Assembly (NCBI GenBank): GCA_949825045.1
Contig: OX463822.1
Location: 32,118,703-32,182,702 of the forward strand
Source: Argyresthia goedartella
Taxonomy: Eukaryota; Arthropoda; Insecta; Lepidoptera; Argyresthiidae
Direction of reading: 5' to 3'
Length of the DNA stretch: 64,000 nucleotides
The notes beneath the pieces are model-generated. The model did not search any database and had not been told where the DNA came from. It saw only the letters and a program-made list of their open reading frames with translations. Made by a program: the position numbers and the translations under genes. Positions 44,901-52,665 of the stretch are shown in pieces (position 1 is the first letter of the stretch; each line of letters starts with the position of its first letter).

Positions 44901-46832
44901 GTTGTGCTTGTGGACTTTCTTATAGGTAAGTGTAGGTGATGAGATGACCAATCCAACCCAATTCCTAACACTTAGCAGTTCTTATTTATTGCTCGTTACT
45001 CAAATGGTTAGCTAACAGGGGTGGCTACAAAAGCTCATATCGGTTGTTGACTACTACTCGACCTGATAAACAGATCTGAGCTACCAGCTAGATCCCGACC
45101 TGCAACTGGGCGTAGTAGGACCACAACCCCCGAAATTCTCCGCCGCGCCACGCGGCAATGTATGGAGGGGTTGATGGCTTAGGGGATGATGATTGTTGAA
45201 GTTAAACGCTTACTTGATTTAGTAAAATGCTTATGGCAAAAGAACTTCGCACCATGCATTACATTACATATGATGATAAAAGCGACCGCGACGGCTTATG
45301 ACAAGAGAAAACAGGATTATACTGAAAATACATAGTATGTAATGATTGACCGCGACGGCGTCCCTTGAAAATGAGATTACATTATAACACGACCGTCCAA
45401 GACGGTGTCCTAGGAACAAGGCAAGACGTAGTCATTCAATCTTGCCTTGTTCCTAGGACACCTTCTTGGACCTTCATTCAATCTTGCCTTATTCCTAGGA
45501 CACCGTCTTGGACCTTCATTCAATCTTGCCTTATTCCTAGGACACCGTCTTGGACCTTCATTCAATCTTGCCTTGTTCCTAGGACACCGTCTTGGACCTT
45601 CATTCAATCTTGCCTTGTTCCTAGGAAACCGTCTTGGACCTTCATTCAATCTTGCCTTATTCCTAGGACACCGTCTTGGACCTTCATTCAATCTTGCCTT
45701 GTTCCTAGGACACCGTCTTGGACCTTAATTCAATCTTGCCTTGTTCCTAGGAAACCGTCTTGGACCTTCATTCAATCTTGCCTTGTTCCTAGGACATCGT
45801 CTTGGACCTTCATTCAATCTTGCCTTGTTCCTAGGACATCGTCTTGGACCTTCATTCTATCTTGCCTTGTTCCTAGGACACCGTCTTAGACGTTCTTGTA
45901 ATATTTAAGTTAAATCATTTTCAATGGACGTCGCCGCGGTCAATCATATCATAATATGTATTCTCAGAGTAATCCTGTTTTCTCTTGTCATAAGCCGTCG
46001 CGGTCGCTTTTATCATCATATGTAATGTCAGTTTCTCAACGCATGGTGCTAAGTTCTTTTGCCATAAATGTATAGTGTAATTAACAGTAAATTAAAATAA
46101 CTATAAGGAACTTTACGCGAACCCGCACAGCGCGAATTCGGAATTATAAGGGTATTTAAAAAATTCGCGCTAATTGACCGCGCTTTACGCGGATGTATTG
46201 ACTGGTCAAGGCCTTGAAATTTTAGAAAATTCAGAGAGTGATATTAACCGCATTATAAGTGTTCGGCAATTAATACAAAACAGTGTTGTTTGCTACGAAA
46301 GACTTTTGCAAGAACGCAAACAGAATGCTACTCAAAAACTTTAGGTAACTATTTCTGAGTGATTAATTCAATAAGTGAAAACTTTTCTTTAGCAATTATT
46401 AGGCCGATTGTGTTTCATTTCTGCAATAAAAGCTCTTTAATTACTTTTTTGGGTTGTCATTTCATCCTACCCTAAAGCGATTCTGTCCGGAACGCGGCCC
46501 TCGCGTAAAGCGTACTGTATACGAGAAGTCGAACTAGGTTTTAAAAAAAATGCGAATGAAAAAAAAAACAACGAAAAATAAATTATGGTACATGTGGATT
46601 TCACGGATCGGGGCAAAATGCGAATGAAAAATTTACTACGAAGAAATAATGAGTTCGGGAGAATGATCTAACAAATCCTCTGTTTCCAGACGTCGGCCCG
46701 GGGTCCGTGGGCGCCGACAGCGCGCGGCGCAGCACGCTCGTGGGGCGCGTGTTCGGGGCGGTGGGCGCCGTGGCGGGGCGCGGCCGCGAGCTGTCCGCCC
46801 GTCTGCTGCCGCCAGCACCCGCTCCCGCCTGA
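29731..46832 (+). CDS. EPHX4-like: EPHX4-like alpha/beta-hydrolase-fold protein, predicted pseudoenzyme
   Basis: Seven exons join in phase: 29731-29970, 31669-31844, 35508-35642, 38866-38989, 43429-43540, 44749-44925, 46690-46832 (1107 nt, 368 residues). Human EPHX4 is about the same length. Residues 24-46 form a hydrophobic anchor; SIGTHCYIKI (70-79) and LDLRGSGG are family signatures. The family motif HG-P reads GDAP at 101-104. The nucleophile elbow normally GHDWGG is GHGIGG at 175-180, so the nucleophilic Asp is Gly177. The acid site (GEND-like) reads ARGSQ and no catalytic His follows. The cap region is short. Every intron is GT-AG and no stop interrupts, so it looks functional but non-catalytic. 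A role is unknown. An alternative is a young pseudogene, which the intact frame argues against. Confidence 0.85.
30055..30160 (+). repeat. Repeat family D fragment (intron 1)
   Basis: Matches 10204-10310: CCTTTGTCAGGATACTAGTA, TTGAGCCATACTCCACCACT, CTGGCTTAGTAGAGATTGGT. Confidence 0.55.
30204..30368. mobile_element. 165-bp MITE-like element (intron 1)
   Basis: Inverted ends CCTTACTAATAAAAGAAGTT and AACTTTTTTATTAGTAAGG pair over about 25 bp. Inner arms CAGTGGTTTGTC and GACAAACCACTG also pair. Confidence 0.8.
30476..30630. repeat. Foldback, intron 1
   Basis: GGTAGGTATCTG with CTTGGCGCCTGAG (30498-30510) pairs with CTCAGGCGCCAAG (30586-30598) and AGGTACCTACC. No gene inside; ORFs of 61-74 codons arise from the palindrome. 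Confidence 0.75.
30640..31329. other. Intron 1, nothing recognised
   Basis: AT-rich intronic sequence. Confidence 0.55.
31330..31612 (-). pseudogene. Reverse transcriptase fragment in intron 1
   Basis: On the minus strand it reads about 70 residues including GIFLDLAKAFDTV (RT motif A) and ITKLEKIGIRG, followed by LFRSYLSSRLQ. It belongs to a Jockey/CR1-like non-LTR family other than LINE-A. No element ends identified. Confidence 0.75.
31669..31844 (+). CDS. EPHX4-like: EPHX4-like exon 2
   Basis: 58 codons plus 2 nt, acceptor TCTTCCAG|GG and donor GGCAG|GTCAGT. Encodes KYHYVEAGPKNGD, the degraded oxyanion motif (LGDAPD, residues 100-105) and VITLDLRGSGG, the strand and loop that follow it in the fold. 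Confidence 0.88.
31908..32255 (+). repeat. Duplicated intronic segment, copy 1 (intron 2)
   Basis: Starts AGCAGAAAGCG, includes GAGAACTTGTCTATGAACTA and AATCACTATGTCAAAGCTCA. The homologous segment begins 46 nt into intron 3 (35689-35955). An AT-rich expansion lies at 32070-32150. Confidence 0.7.
32256..33119. other. Intron 2, nothing recognised
   Basis: AT-rich. A CAGGGTGTTTGGTGCATCG motif at 32521 looks like a transposon end, but no partner was found. Confidence 0.45.
33120..33440. repeat. Interspersed repeat with internal duplication
   Basis: CATCAGATCAGCTCC occurs at about 33174 and 33309, each after a 'ccccT-GCCAC-TT' block. It runs into AATCGGATAACGGGAAGTGG and ACACACAGACATACATTGC. 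Class unknown (probably a LINE 3' end). Confidence 0.55.
33480..33760 (-). pseudogene. Tc1/mariner-type transposase C-terminal fragment
   Basis: Minus-strand ORF of 77 codons with NPLDFYIWGRVKKLVYATEV followed by AFAVIKEEI and YACIRN. It is the same region as the end of the transposase at 24436-25484 but a different subfamily. Confidence 0.72.
33760..34045 (+). pseudogene. Transposase C-terminal fragment, same subfamily as 24436-25484
   Basis: Nucleotide match to 25085-25500 with an internal deletion: CTTGAAATACTGGAC, TACCAGACCTCACG-type text, TTCACCACAACACCCTATTA and AATTAGTTAGCTTTTACATG. Confidence 0.75.
34071..34378 (+). repeat. Foldback repeat family A, copy f (3'-truncated)
   Basis: Starts TAGTAGTTTATGTGACTGCT and ends in ATTTTTCAGATAAGAAATGA without the GTGTGTAGATAAA end. 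It is joined directly to mariner sequence at 34381. Confidence 0.75.
34381..35225 (+). pseudogene. Mariner transposase, degraded
   Basis: In shifting frames it shows GDETWVHH (catalytic-core block with the first Asp), SMKWYKKGTPPKKFKVSES, a decayed second-Asp block (CMTTRPLTS from LHDNAPAH) and LKNTLGEEN. The C-rich tract at 35028-35041 replaces part of the YSPDLAP block. Stops at about 34680 and 34870. A typical dead mariner, in intron 2. Confidence 0.8.
35508..35642 (+). CDS. EPHX4-like: EPHX4-like exon 3 (nucleophile elbow)
   Basis: 135 nt; acceptor AACTTTTCAG, donor GCTTG|GTGGGT. Encodes LTPPRVVEELHMMLQALGV, then VVIGHGIGGMLAW. The elbow keeps its glycines, but the nucleophile position is Gly177. 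Confidence 0.86.
35689..35955 (+). repeat. Duplicated intronic segment, copy 2 (intron 3)
   Basis: Homologous to 31908-32255; shared AGCAGAAAGCG, GAGAACTTGTCTATCAACT and AAATCACTATGTCAAAGCTC. Confidence 0.7.
35956..37779. other. Intron 3, nothing coding
   Basis: A 24-bp direct duplication (TACATTCTAAGATAAGCG...) lies at 36776-36831. Otherwise unassigned. Confidence 0.5.
37780..38005. repeat. Repeat family E
   Basis: CATCATCATATCAGTCCAAG at the left and ATCACCATATCAGTCCATGT at the right, with GGTCATAGGCCTATTCTC between. The type resembles 585-720. Confidence 0.5.
38070..38295 (-). mobile_element. tRNA-derived SINE (type 2), reverse, intron 3
   Basis: Reverse of 6640-6885: CCCCACCGGGACTCGAACTC (B-box), GGCTTCGTAGGCAGGGTCAT and the body GATACACATACTTATATAGA. 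Confidence 0.85.
38340..38610. repeat. Foldback element, intron 3
   Basis: GAACAACTTTCCCCTAGAAA pairs imperfectly with TTTCTTTGGGAAAGTTGTTC. The outer arms AAAATATTTTGG and CCAAAATATGGT, and CAGCTGA/TCAGCT, extend it. Confidence 0.65.
38866..38989 (+). CDS. EPHX4-like: EPHX4-like exon 4
   Basis: 124 nt; acceptor GATATTGCAG, donor GTGCAG|GTAAAT. Encodes VRKFVVVDAPHPSLYWQY, matching the strand 'KLVVIN-PHP' after the nucleophile helix in the family, then the start of the cap. Confidence 0.87.
39735..40960 (-). mobile_element. Non-LTR retrotransposon LINE-B, 5'-truncated
   Basis: The 3' end (ATACTTTATTGCACAAAAAC on the plus strand) and the UTR match 53755-54210. The minus frame 40559-40747 reads DLTKTFDYVNHKILLSKL (RT motif A, Ala changed to Thr). 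More RT sequence follows to about 40960 with stops. It lies in intron 4. Confidence 0.78.
40961..42674. other. Intron 4, nothing coding
   Basis: Includes an (AGAC)n run at 42118-42142 and a GC-rich block at 41030-41150. Confidence 0.5.
42675..42927. mobile_element. 253-bp MITE with 23-bp perfect inverted repeats
   Basis: TACAGATGTAGTGAATAATC at the left (42675) and its exact reverse complement at 42905-42927. The terminal TA on both sides fits a Tc1/mariner-type TA target. Confidence 0.85.
43105..43295 (-). mobile_element. tRNA-derived SINE (type 1), reverse, intron 4
   Basis: Body GCTTCTGGCCCCACACCAGG and GTCGTGGGAACCAGAAGCAG; B-box GGGATTCGAACCTGG. It ends 134 bp before exon 5. Confidence 0.83.
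43429..43540 (+). CDS. EPHX4-like: EPHX4-like exon 5
   Basis: 112 nt; acceptor GACGTCACAG, donor GAGAG|GTAAAG. Encodes WPYLPERWLAAGQSG and DWSGALNYVR. The latter matches the family's conserved SG-INYYR-type helix after the cap. Confidence 0.86.
43574..43674 (+). pseudogene. Decayed duplicate of EPHX4-like exon 5
   Basis: Acceptor CTCACAG and donor AGAG|GTAAAA are kept, and the start matches exon 5 (TGGC-CTGCCTGCCCGAGCGC). It is 101 nt rather than 112. An in-frame TAG follows codon 16 in the exon 5 phase; if read after exon 5, a TAA ends it too. Use would truncate the protein. Confidence 0.8.
43700..44299. other. Intron 5, nothing coding
   Basis: Contains the hairpin at 44031-44085. The rest is unassigned. 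Confidence 0.5.
44031..44085. repeat. 23-bp inverted repeat, intron 5
   Basis: GTGAGATTATAAGCTGGAAA pairs with TTTCTAGCTTATAATCTCAC with one mismatch and a loop of about 9 nt. Confidence 0.8.
44300..44710 (+). repeat. Repeat family C, longest copy (intron 5)
   Basis: CCGGTCAAGTGCGAGTCTAA, GAAGGGTTCCGTACCA, GGGAGCCCCCTTAAATATTT, a GGAC run at 44627-44654 and GGGTCCCGTTTGGAACCCTT. It ends 39 bp before exon 6. Confidence 0.75.
44749..44925 (+). CDS. EPHX4-like: EPHX4-like exon 6
   Basis: 177 nt; acceptor CCCACTTCCAG, donor TTATAG|GTAAGT. Encodes AAWWQISPDRR, PRALLVARGSQAAQLV and SEISVVLVDFLI. The strand that carries the acid (LLLWGENDA in the family) reads ALLVARGSQA, with no acidic residue in place. 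Confidence 0.84.
45231..46067. mobile_element. 837-bp foldback element with internal minisatellite (intron 6)
   Basis: The outer ends TTATGGCAAAAGAACTTCGC and GCGCATGG-type sequence reversed (GCATGGTGCTAAGTTCTTTT) pair. Arms of about 190 bp continue through GCGACCGCGACGGCTTATGA and TCATAAGCCGTCGCGGTCGC. The left arm ends in one unit of the internal 42-bp repeat in inverted orientation (about 45390-45426). Confidence 0.82.
45433..45895 (+). repeat. 42-bp tandem repeat, about 11 copies
   Basis: The unit starts CTTGCCTTGTTCCTAGGACA and ends CTTGGACCTTCATTCAAT. Because 42 is a multiple of three, it produces long repetitive ORFs in several frames (45365-45889 plus, 45410-45691 minus) that I do not treat as genes. 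Confidence 0.95.
46690..46832 (+). CDS. EPHX4-like: EPHX4-like exon 7 (C-terminus)
   Basis: 143 nt; acceptor CTGTTTCCAG, stop TGA at 46830-46832. Very GC-rich. Encodes a Gly/Ala/Arg-rich tail (STLVGRVFGAVGAVAGRGRE, then PPAPAPA). It replaces the catalytic-His region of active relatives. Confidence 0.82.
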
Positions 46833-47400
46833 CCGTCACGTGCCGACATCGGCATCTACAGCCTTATTAAGTATTTCTGAGATCAGTCGCAATGCAAATT
46901 TCACTGCTGTTACGATTTATGTCAGAAGAAATACATAATAAGTTCGCATTCCAATAAATTTGACACATCGCTAGTGTCAGCCATAGTGAGAACAAAACCT
47001 AAATATTATCCTATTGTGTCTCTGATAGGATATTTATATTTCAGTGTTGTAATATGAATGGTCACGGTCTCGGCCAGATCTACATTTGCAGGATTTGTAC
47101 CGTATTTACGTGTTTCATGCGTATAACCTCACCATTGTGACTGTACTGAACAATTTCAGATAATTCTATACCTTCTTTATGGCACTTTTTATAGCATGTA
47201 CGTGTAAATGCAATAATCTCATACTATTTATTACTGTTCCTGTGAATATTTTTTCTTTTGTATGTCTTTTACATTCCAGTGATAACTAATGTAAATAAAA
47301 TCTATGTTGTATAATTTTAATATTGTCAAATATTTTATGAATTTGTTTTTAATTAAGTAATATTTTTAACTTTAACTTAATAAATATTTATAATTGAAAC
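46833..47400 (+). other. EPHX4-like 3' UTR with poly(A) signals
   Basis: AT-rich after the GC-rich last exon. AATAAA hexamers at 47294-47299 and 47379-47384 are candidate cleavage signals. The true end is not determined. Confidence 0.5.
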
Positions 47401-48926
47401 ACGGGTTTTAATGAAAATGCCAATTACGTGCAAATGCCTCTTTTAATACGCAATATGCCCACAAAAGCTAACCGTAATAAATTTTCACTATTCGAACCAA
47501 TATGTATAATATTCTTATGCATGTACAGAAAGTTTTAATATATACCTATCCAAAAGTTCCATCAACAAAAGTAATCCTATCCACTTTTTCAATCTAATTT
47601 ACTATTATTCGCACAGTAAAGAAAAAAGTGGATAGTATATTTTTTGCAAGCATCTTCAAACCAACAACACAACCAAATAGATCAACCTTAAAATGTTTTA
47701 CCTTTTTAGGAAACTACAAATTATGCTGAACTTTTTTTGGTTCTTCAACTGACTGATTGCTAGAAATATATGAGATGAAGAAGCTTATAAAATACCATAG
47801 TGATGAAATGTTATGTAGAACATTTTCTTGGCTCGAGTTATAACTGTGGAAGATACAAACTGAAAAATATCTTTTTGAATAGTATACTATGGCAAAAACA
47901 TCAAATAATCAGTTATTAGATGCAGACTGGTAATATTTGCTCTTATAGCTTGTCCAAACTGAAAAGAAGCGCCCCACTACCGCATTTACGCACACAAGCA
48001 AATCGACAAAGTAGTAGTCGGGCGCGTCATTGCAGTTCGGAGAAGTCCTACCATCAGTCGTGTGTTAGTTTGAAAAAATACACTACCTTATAGTTCATAC
48101 CATAATGCTGCTATCAAACGAAAATTACTATCACATATAGCCCACGAAATCCGTGACCAAGGAAGCAAAAACCTAAAAATGTTTGCTTACGTAATAATAA
48201 TAACACTGAGATGCAGAAATGATCTATGAATTTCAGAGCCCCGCAAAACTCTACTGAGTGTAACGGCAAGGCGTGTGAAATGTCATAACATTATGTACTC
48301 GAGAATAAGAGCCATGTTGTATCAAAAAACAACGCTATTAGCGTTTCCCGGGTCTTGAAAATTTAAAGATCGCTTCTGAAACCGGCTGCGAGGCAGGCTA
48401 TTTTATTTCCTTGGCCAGGGTCGAGTGAAATCAGCTAAAACAGTTGAAAAATTCTATACAAAACCAAAGAATAGGCCAAACAATCTTTATTTTAGATTAT
48501 AGGTTACTGTAGTAGGCACACGTTTGATACATTTAGTAAGAAACTTTCGCAAAGCTAAATACATACAGTATTGATACTTACATACGTTATAAAAGAGACT
48601 AGAAGGTGGTGGGATTGAAAATCAGTCAATTTTGTTATAAAAATACGTGGCACTGGATATTGTATAAGACTTTTACCATAGTCTCTATTCTTCATGCAAT
48701 AGAGTCAAAAACTCATTTACGGGTGATCTGTCAGTTAATATGAAATCAGTTAAAGTATAATTTATTAGTAAAGTAAGTAAATGTAGCCCTTCAGCGCCTA
48801 CCGAGACATCTTACTCAATTCGAAAAGACAGCTATTACAAATTATATTATTTGTGTTTAGTTATTAATTGTGATATAATAAGATTCCCCAATGTGATTCG
48901 TGATAGTTTAGATTACCCTGCCGAGA
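47401..48926. other. Convergent intergenic region, nothing recognised
   Basis: AT-rich; no ORF over 60 codons with a domain and no repeat matched in the window. Confidence 0.5.
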
Positions 48927-49989
48927 TTTATTTATTTATTTACAATTGTAAGAATAGCAATACTTATTTGTTTGTTTAATATTGGGAGGCAGTTGCTCAC
49001 GTCCGAAGGAGACACTTGGAACCTGCAGCCCTGCACGTCAGTGCACGGCCCCCCGGGTAGTGTTAGGAGCAACAAATCAACACTTCCCAGGTTCTCGCTA
49101 GAGAAAATCTAGCAAAAACAAAAAATACATTGAAATCTATAAAACTCGTGACATTGGCGAACCTAGTTTTGTTAGATCGCATTAATTAATAAAGTGAATT
49201 GAATCGTTTAATATTGTTACTTCAGGAAGAATTTCATTACAATATTTAGCACACTCCATTATAAAATTTGGCACATTATTTTAGTCGATTTTGCATCAAA
49301 ACATTGCATAGCAAGATTCAGCTTACTCACACATTCACAACGAACGAAGCCTGTTCTTATACACACATGACAAGGTTCTGACAATGTTCACTTTGACAAG
49401 GTGCTAAGCTGATATATTATAATATCTAGCACGTGTGGTGTTAATCATATTATTATCAAGTGTAAGTTATTATAAATGTTACTAAAAGTTTTAAAAAAAC
49501 TACTATATACCGGGCGTGTATTGGTTTCGAAAAATAATACATTAATATTGCTTGAAGAAAAATTCAGTCACTGGCAGTAGGTTAGGTATAGTTATGTAAA
49601 CTTAACATTAAGTTATGTATAAATATTATACACGATTTATAATACATTAGAAACTAAATCAGAGTTTTACATGTCACAATTTGTTTCTTTTCAACTTCAG
49701 TAAATAACAAGCTGCATCTTGCATCACCAAATTGACCAATTGTAGCGCTTTAGTGCAACATAAAATAAAATGACACCCATAGCGCGTAACTGGGTAGATT
49801 CCTGCGGCGGCAGTCTCGGTGCGGGAGGGGTAACATTATAAGCTATGCCGACCCCGCACCGTTCCACTACCGCAGGAACCTACCCAGATGCATTATACCT
49901 TATACGTTAAACTAATAAGTTACGACATTTGAACACATTCCGTGCCTAAAATACGCTTACCACGTAACTAAGTACATTATATCCTTATC
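48927..49989 (-). other. ADGRA3-like 3' UTR, probable
   Basis: Sequence downstream of the receptor stop. Minus-strand AATAAA candidates are at 48927-48940 (plus-strand TTTATTTATTTATT); the actual end is not determined. Confidence 0.35.
49790..49887 (-). repeat. Long hairpin in the ADGRA3-like 3' UTR
   Basis: Arm CTGGGTAGATTCCTGCGG (49790-49807) pairs with CCGCAGGAACCTACCCAG (49870-49887), one mismatch. CGGTGCGGG (49817-49825) pairs with CCCGCACCG (49853-49861). About 98 nt overall, roughly 100 nt after the stop codon. Size and shape are pre-miRNA-like, but a MITE is equally possible. Confidence 0.75.
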
Positions 49990-52665
49990 CTACACAGTAG
50001 TTTCACCCTTCACATCAGACACCGCTTCGCTTACACAGCTGTCACTGTCACAAGGCTTCAAAGTCACATCGCTGTTCACTGTCACGTCTAAACCTTCCGT
50101 CTTCGGCGACCTAGCTCTGTCCTTGTCTCGCGTTATCTGGGTGTATAGTTCGTCTAGCTCACTCGTAAAGGAGGTCGGACTGTCTCGGTTAACTTCGGGA
50201 CAGCTTACGGCGGAGTAGCCTTTTGGGTGACTTTTGATGGTTTTGCGCCATCCTGGGTCGTAGTTTACGTATTGGCTTTCCGTGTTAGATATGTCTTCGT
50301 TGCTGAAGCTGATTTCGTTCGGGCACATGGAGGATGGTGAAGGGGCGTACAAGCCGTGGCTTCTGATACTCACTTCGGACACTTGATAGTTCGGGCAGTA
50401 GATATCACTTTCGTTTTCGAATCCTTGTTCGCTGGCGTTTGTGCTGCACGTTTCGAAGTCGTAGGTGTTTTTCGCTAGGAAGAACGCTTCCTTTTCGTCT
50501 TCTTTAACTTTGTCATCATTTTCGATTAACTTATCCAACTCCCCGATGCCTGCTTCTAAATTTTGTGGAGTGCTAGAACGGTTGACTTCTTCGCTATTCA
50601 TCGTGCATTCCTCGGATATATCCTGCAGAGATTTGTCCAGTTGATCTTTACTGTCTTGGCGTTTCGCCGGTTGTAAATAATCTATGTATTGTCCAAAACT
50701 CTCCGTATCTGTTATTTCATTTGTGGAACATAATGCGCTATGGGTATCTTGTAGTGAGGTCATTTCCGAATGCGTGTTTATCGTTTGATCGGAGCTGGTA
50801 TGCGGCATGGCCATTTCGGAGGCTGAGCTGTATTCTAAGCTGCATTGTTGCGATATGGTTCTCATTTCTGGCTGTTCGCTGGCCTGGCTTTGGAGACACT
50901 CTTCTGACACGCTGTTCCTTTGTCCATTGAAAGCACTGGCAACTTTTGCTTTTGCAACTTGGTGTTGAGGTATCTGAGTCTCTGGTACGTTTGTATAGAT
51001 ATTCATTATTTGTGATCGGTTATTCTTTGAATCGTCTTTGTTATACGACCTCCTGGTATCAAGAGAGTAGCTCTTATACGGAATGTTGTCTTTAGATTCG
51101 TCGTCGAGTAAGTTTGGATTGTTGTTAACATTTCTCGCCTCTTTCATGCCATTGTTGGATCGTTCGACGTGTATGTTAGTATTGTTGACTTTGCTACCTG
51201 AGTTGATTAGGTTCGCAACGCCACTGTACGCCTCTTTAGTAGGTAAAGGTAAGGAAATGTGAGATTCTCTGTCTGTGTCATAATCTTTTCTCGTCGGCAA
51301 CTCTAGACAATTCCTCTTTGTATGTTGTCTTTGTTTCTTGAAAAACTTCTTAGCGACATTCATTTGATTGGGGTTGTAGAATGATTCGGGTCCAACGCTA
51401 GCATTTTCTGGGTATGTCATCATGGAGTTATTAGATCTGTACTGCTGCCTATGTAAGACTACAAGATTTATATTTGCCGCTTTTCCGTTGGTGTTCTTAA
51501 CTTTGTCCACTTGCAACGTCTGTCCGTTCAATTCTGCGGCAGCTTTGTACGTCCCGCTGTTGTTAGTTTTCGAATTAGTTCTGTTTGAACTGCGACTGCC
51601 TGATCTTGATCTGTTGTCGTTAGGTATCGGATGGGACAACGGCGCGGTGGCCTGGATCGTCGGTATAGTCTGTTGGTTGGAGTCAAAAACGCTTCTGTTC
51701 CTACAACACTGCTTACTCTTCTGCAGATAGCAATGCATTATCGACCATTGCGCTCTAACATCGCTTCTCGCTATACCATAAAAGAACATTATGAAAGTAC
51801 CAAGTACAGTCGCGCAGACTGCATAGACTATACTGCAGATGTCTTCCTGATACGGTAAATAAGCTGGCAAAGGTCTATAAACTGTGATTCCTGCACATGT
51901 CCAGACAGACAGAAAAAGACATAGAACTATCACTTGTGCTCTTAACTGTACTATCGGGGTATGTTCAATATCTTCAACCTCGCTATCCGCCGCTGACTTA
52001 ATACTCCTCCTTTCATTGGTATCCGCCGTTTGATTAGGCTCCCACATCTCCAAATCTACATTCTCAGTCGCTTGCGTACCTTCCGACAACTGAACATTCA
52101 TTGTTCTTATCGTACACCGAATTAGCAGAAACACTATCAGCATAAAAAACAGCAATATCGCTCCAGGGACGAACAAAGCCGCCAACGACGGGGCTGTGCT
52201 GAGGAAACACTGCGTATATCCCGCGTAGTCTTTCAAGTTCACCGCTCCGGAAATCCCACAAACAATCAACGCTATTCCCCAGCCCACAAGATACAAGCCT
52301 AGTATAGGCTTCTGTATCGGTACATCTGGAGGCAGTTCTTCTTCTGGAGTCCTCACTGGGTTGTTAATCTTCGATACCCACTTGTACATACTGCTGGCTG
52401 ACACACACATCCATAGCAAACAGGAGAGTGATAAATAATGTATTAACAAACCTACAACTTGGCACAGTTTCACGTCTTCTGTCTGGTAGATGCCGAGGGT
52501 GTACATGAAGCAGAGGAGTCCGATGGCTATCCAGGTGTTTATGAGTGCGTGTTTGCCTTTCTTCGCCATCTGTATGGCTGGGTAGCTCATGATGTAGGTT
52601 AGGATGGCGCAGCTCACACAACCAATAAGGATTAGACTGCCCACGTACACTGCGGGGTGGGACAC
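49990..52665 (-). CDS. ADGRA3: ADGRA3-like last exon: 7TM and tail
   Basis: Acceptor CATTTTTTCAG|GTG; 891 codons and a stop. TM1 starts at AVYVGSLILIGCVSCAILTY and TM2 at LINTWIAIGLLCFMY. TM3 follows KLCQVVGLLIHY, TM4 is LYLVGWGIALIVCGIS, TM5 LFVPGAILLFFMLIV, TM6 VIVLCLFLSVWTCAG and TM7 IVYAVCATVLGTFIMFF. The Cys of TM3 (KLCQ) and ECL2 (TQCF) can form the usual disulfide. The rest is Ser/Asn/Gln-rich and disordered-looking. ETTV is the C-terminal PDZ ligand. Confidence 0.93.
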   Translation of the reverse strand: MSHPAVYVGSLILIGCVSCAILTYIMSYPAIQMAKKGKHALINTWIAIGLLCFMYTLGIYQTEDVKLCQVVGLLIHYLSLSCLLWMCVSASSMYKWVSKINNPVRTPEEELPPDVPIQKPILGLYLVGWGIALIVCGISGAVNLKDYAGYTQCFLSTAPSLAALFVPGAILLFFMLIVFLLIRCTIRTMNVQLSEGTQATENVDLEMWEPNQTADTNERRSIKSAADSEVEDIEHTPIVQLRAQVIVLCLFLSVWTCAGITVYRPLPAYLPYQEDICSIVYAVCATVLGTFIMFFYGIARSDVRAQWSIMHCYLQKSKQCCRNRSVFDSNQQTIPTIQATAPLSHPIPNDNRSRSGSRSSNRTNSKTNNSGTYKAAAELNGQTLQVDKVKNTNGKAANINLVVLHRQQYRSNNSMMTYPENASVGPESFYNPNQMNVAKKFFKKQRQHTKRNCLELPTRKDYDTDRESHISLPLPTKEAYSGVANLINSGSKVNNTNIHVERSNNGMKEARNVNNNPNLLDDESKDNIPYKSYSLDTRRSYNKDDSKNNRSQIMNIYTNVPETQIPQHQVAKAKVASAFNGQRNSVSEECLQSQASEQPEMRTISQQCSLEYSSASEMAMPHTSSDQTINTHSEMTSLQDTHSALCSTNEITDTESFGQYIDYLQPAKRQDSKDQLDKSLQDISEECTMNSEEVNRSSTPQNLEAGIGELDKLIENDDKVKEDEKEAFFLAKNTYDFETCSTNASEQGFENESDIYCPNYQVSEVSIRSHGLYAPSPSSMCPNEISFSNEDISNTESQYVNYDPGWRKTIKSHPKGYSAVSCPEVNRDSPTSFTSELDELYTQITRDKDRARSPKTEGLDVTVNSDVTLKPCDSDSCVSEAVSDVKGETTV

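Noticed and set aside
45365..45889. 174-codon ORF of a repeated 14-residue motif (and mirrored ORFs on both strands)
   Set aside because: It is the 42-bp minisatellite read in frame. Several frames on both strands stay open for the same reason, and it lies inside a foldback element in an intron.
50721..52621. ORFs of 65-102 codons within the receptor's last exon
   Set aside because: Shadows of the 891-codon 7TM/tail frame.
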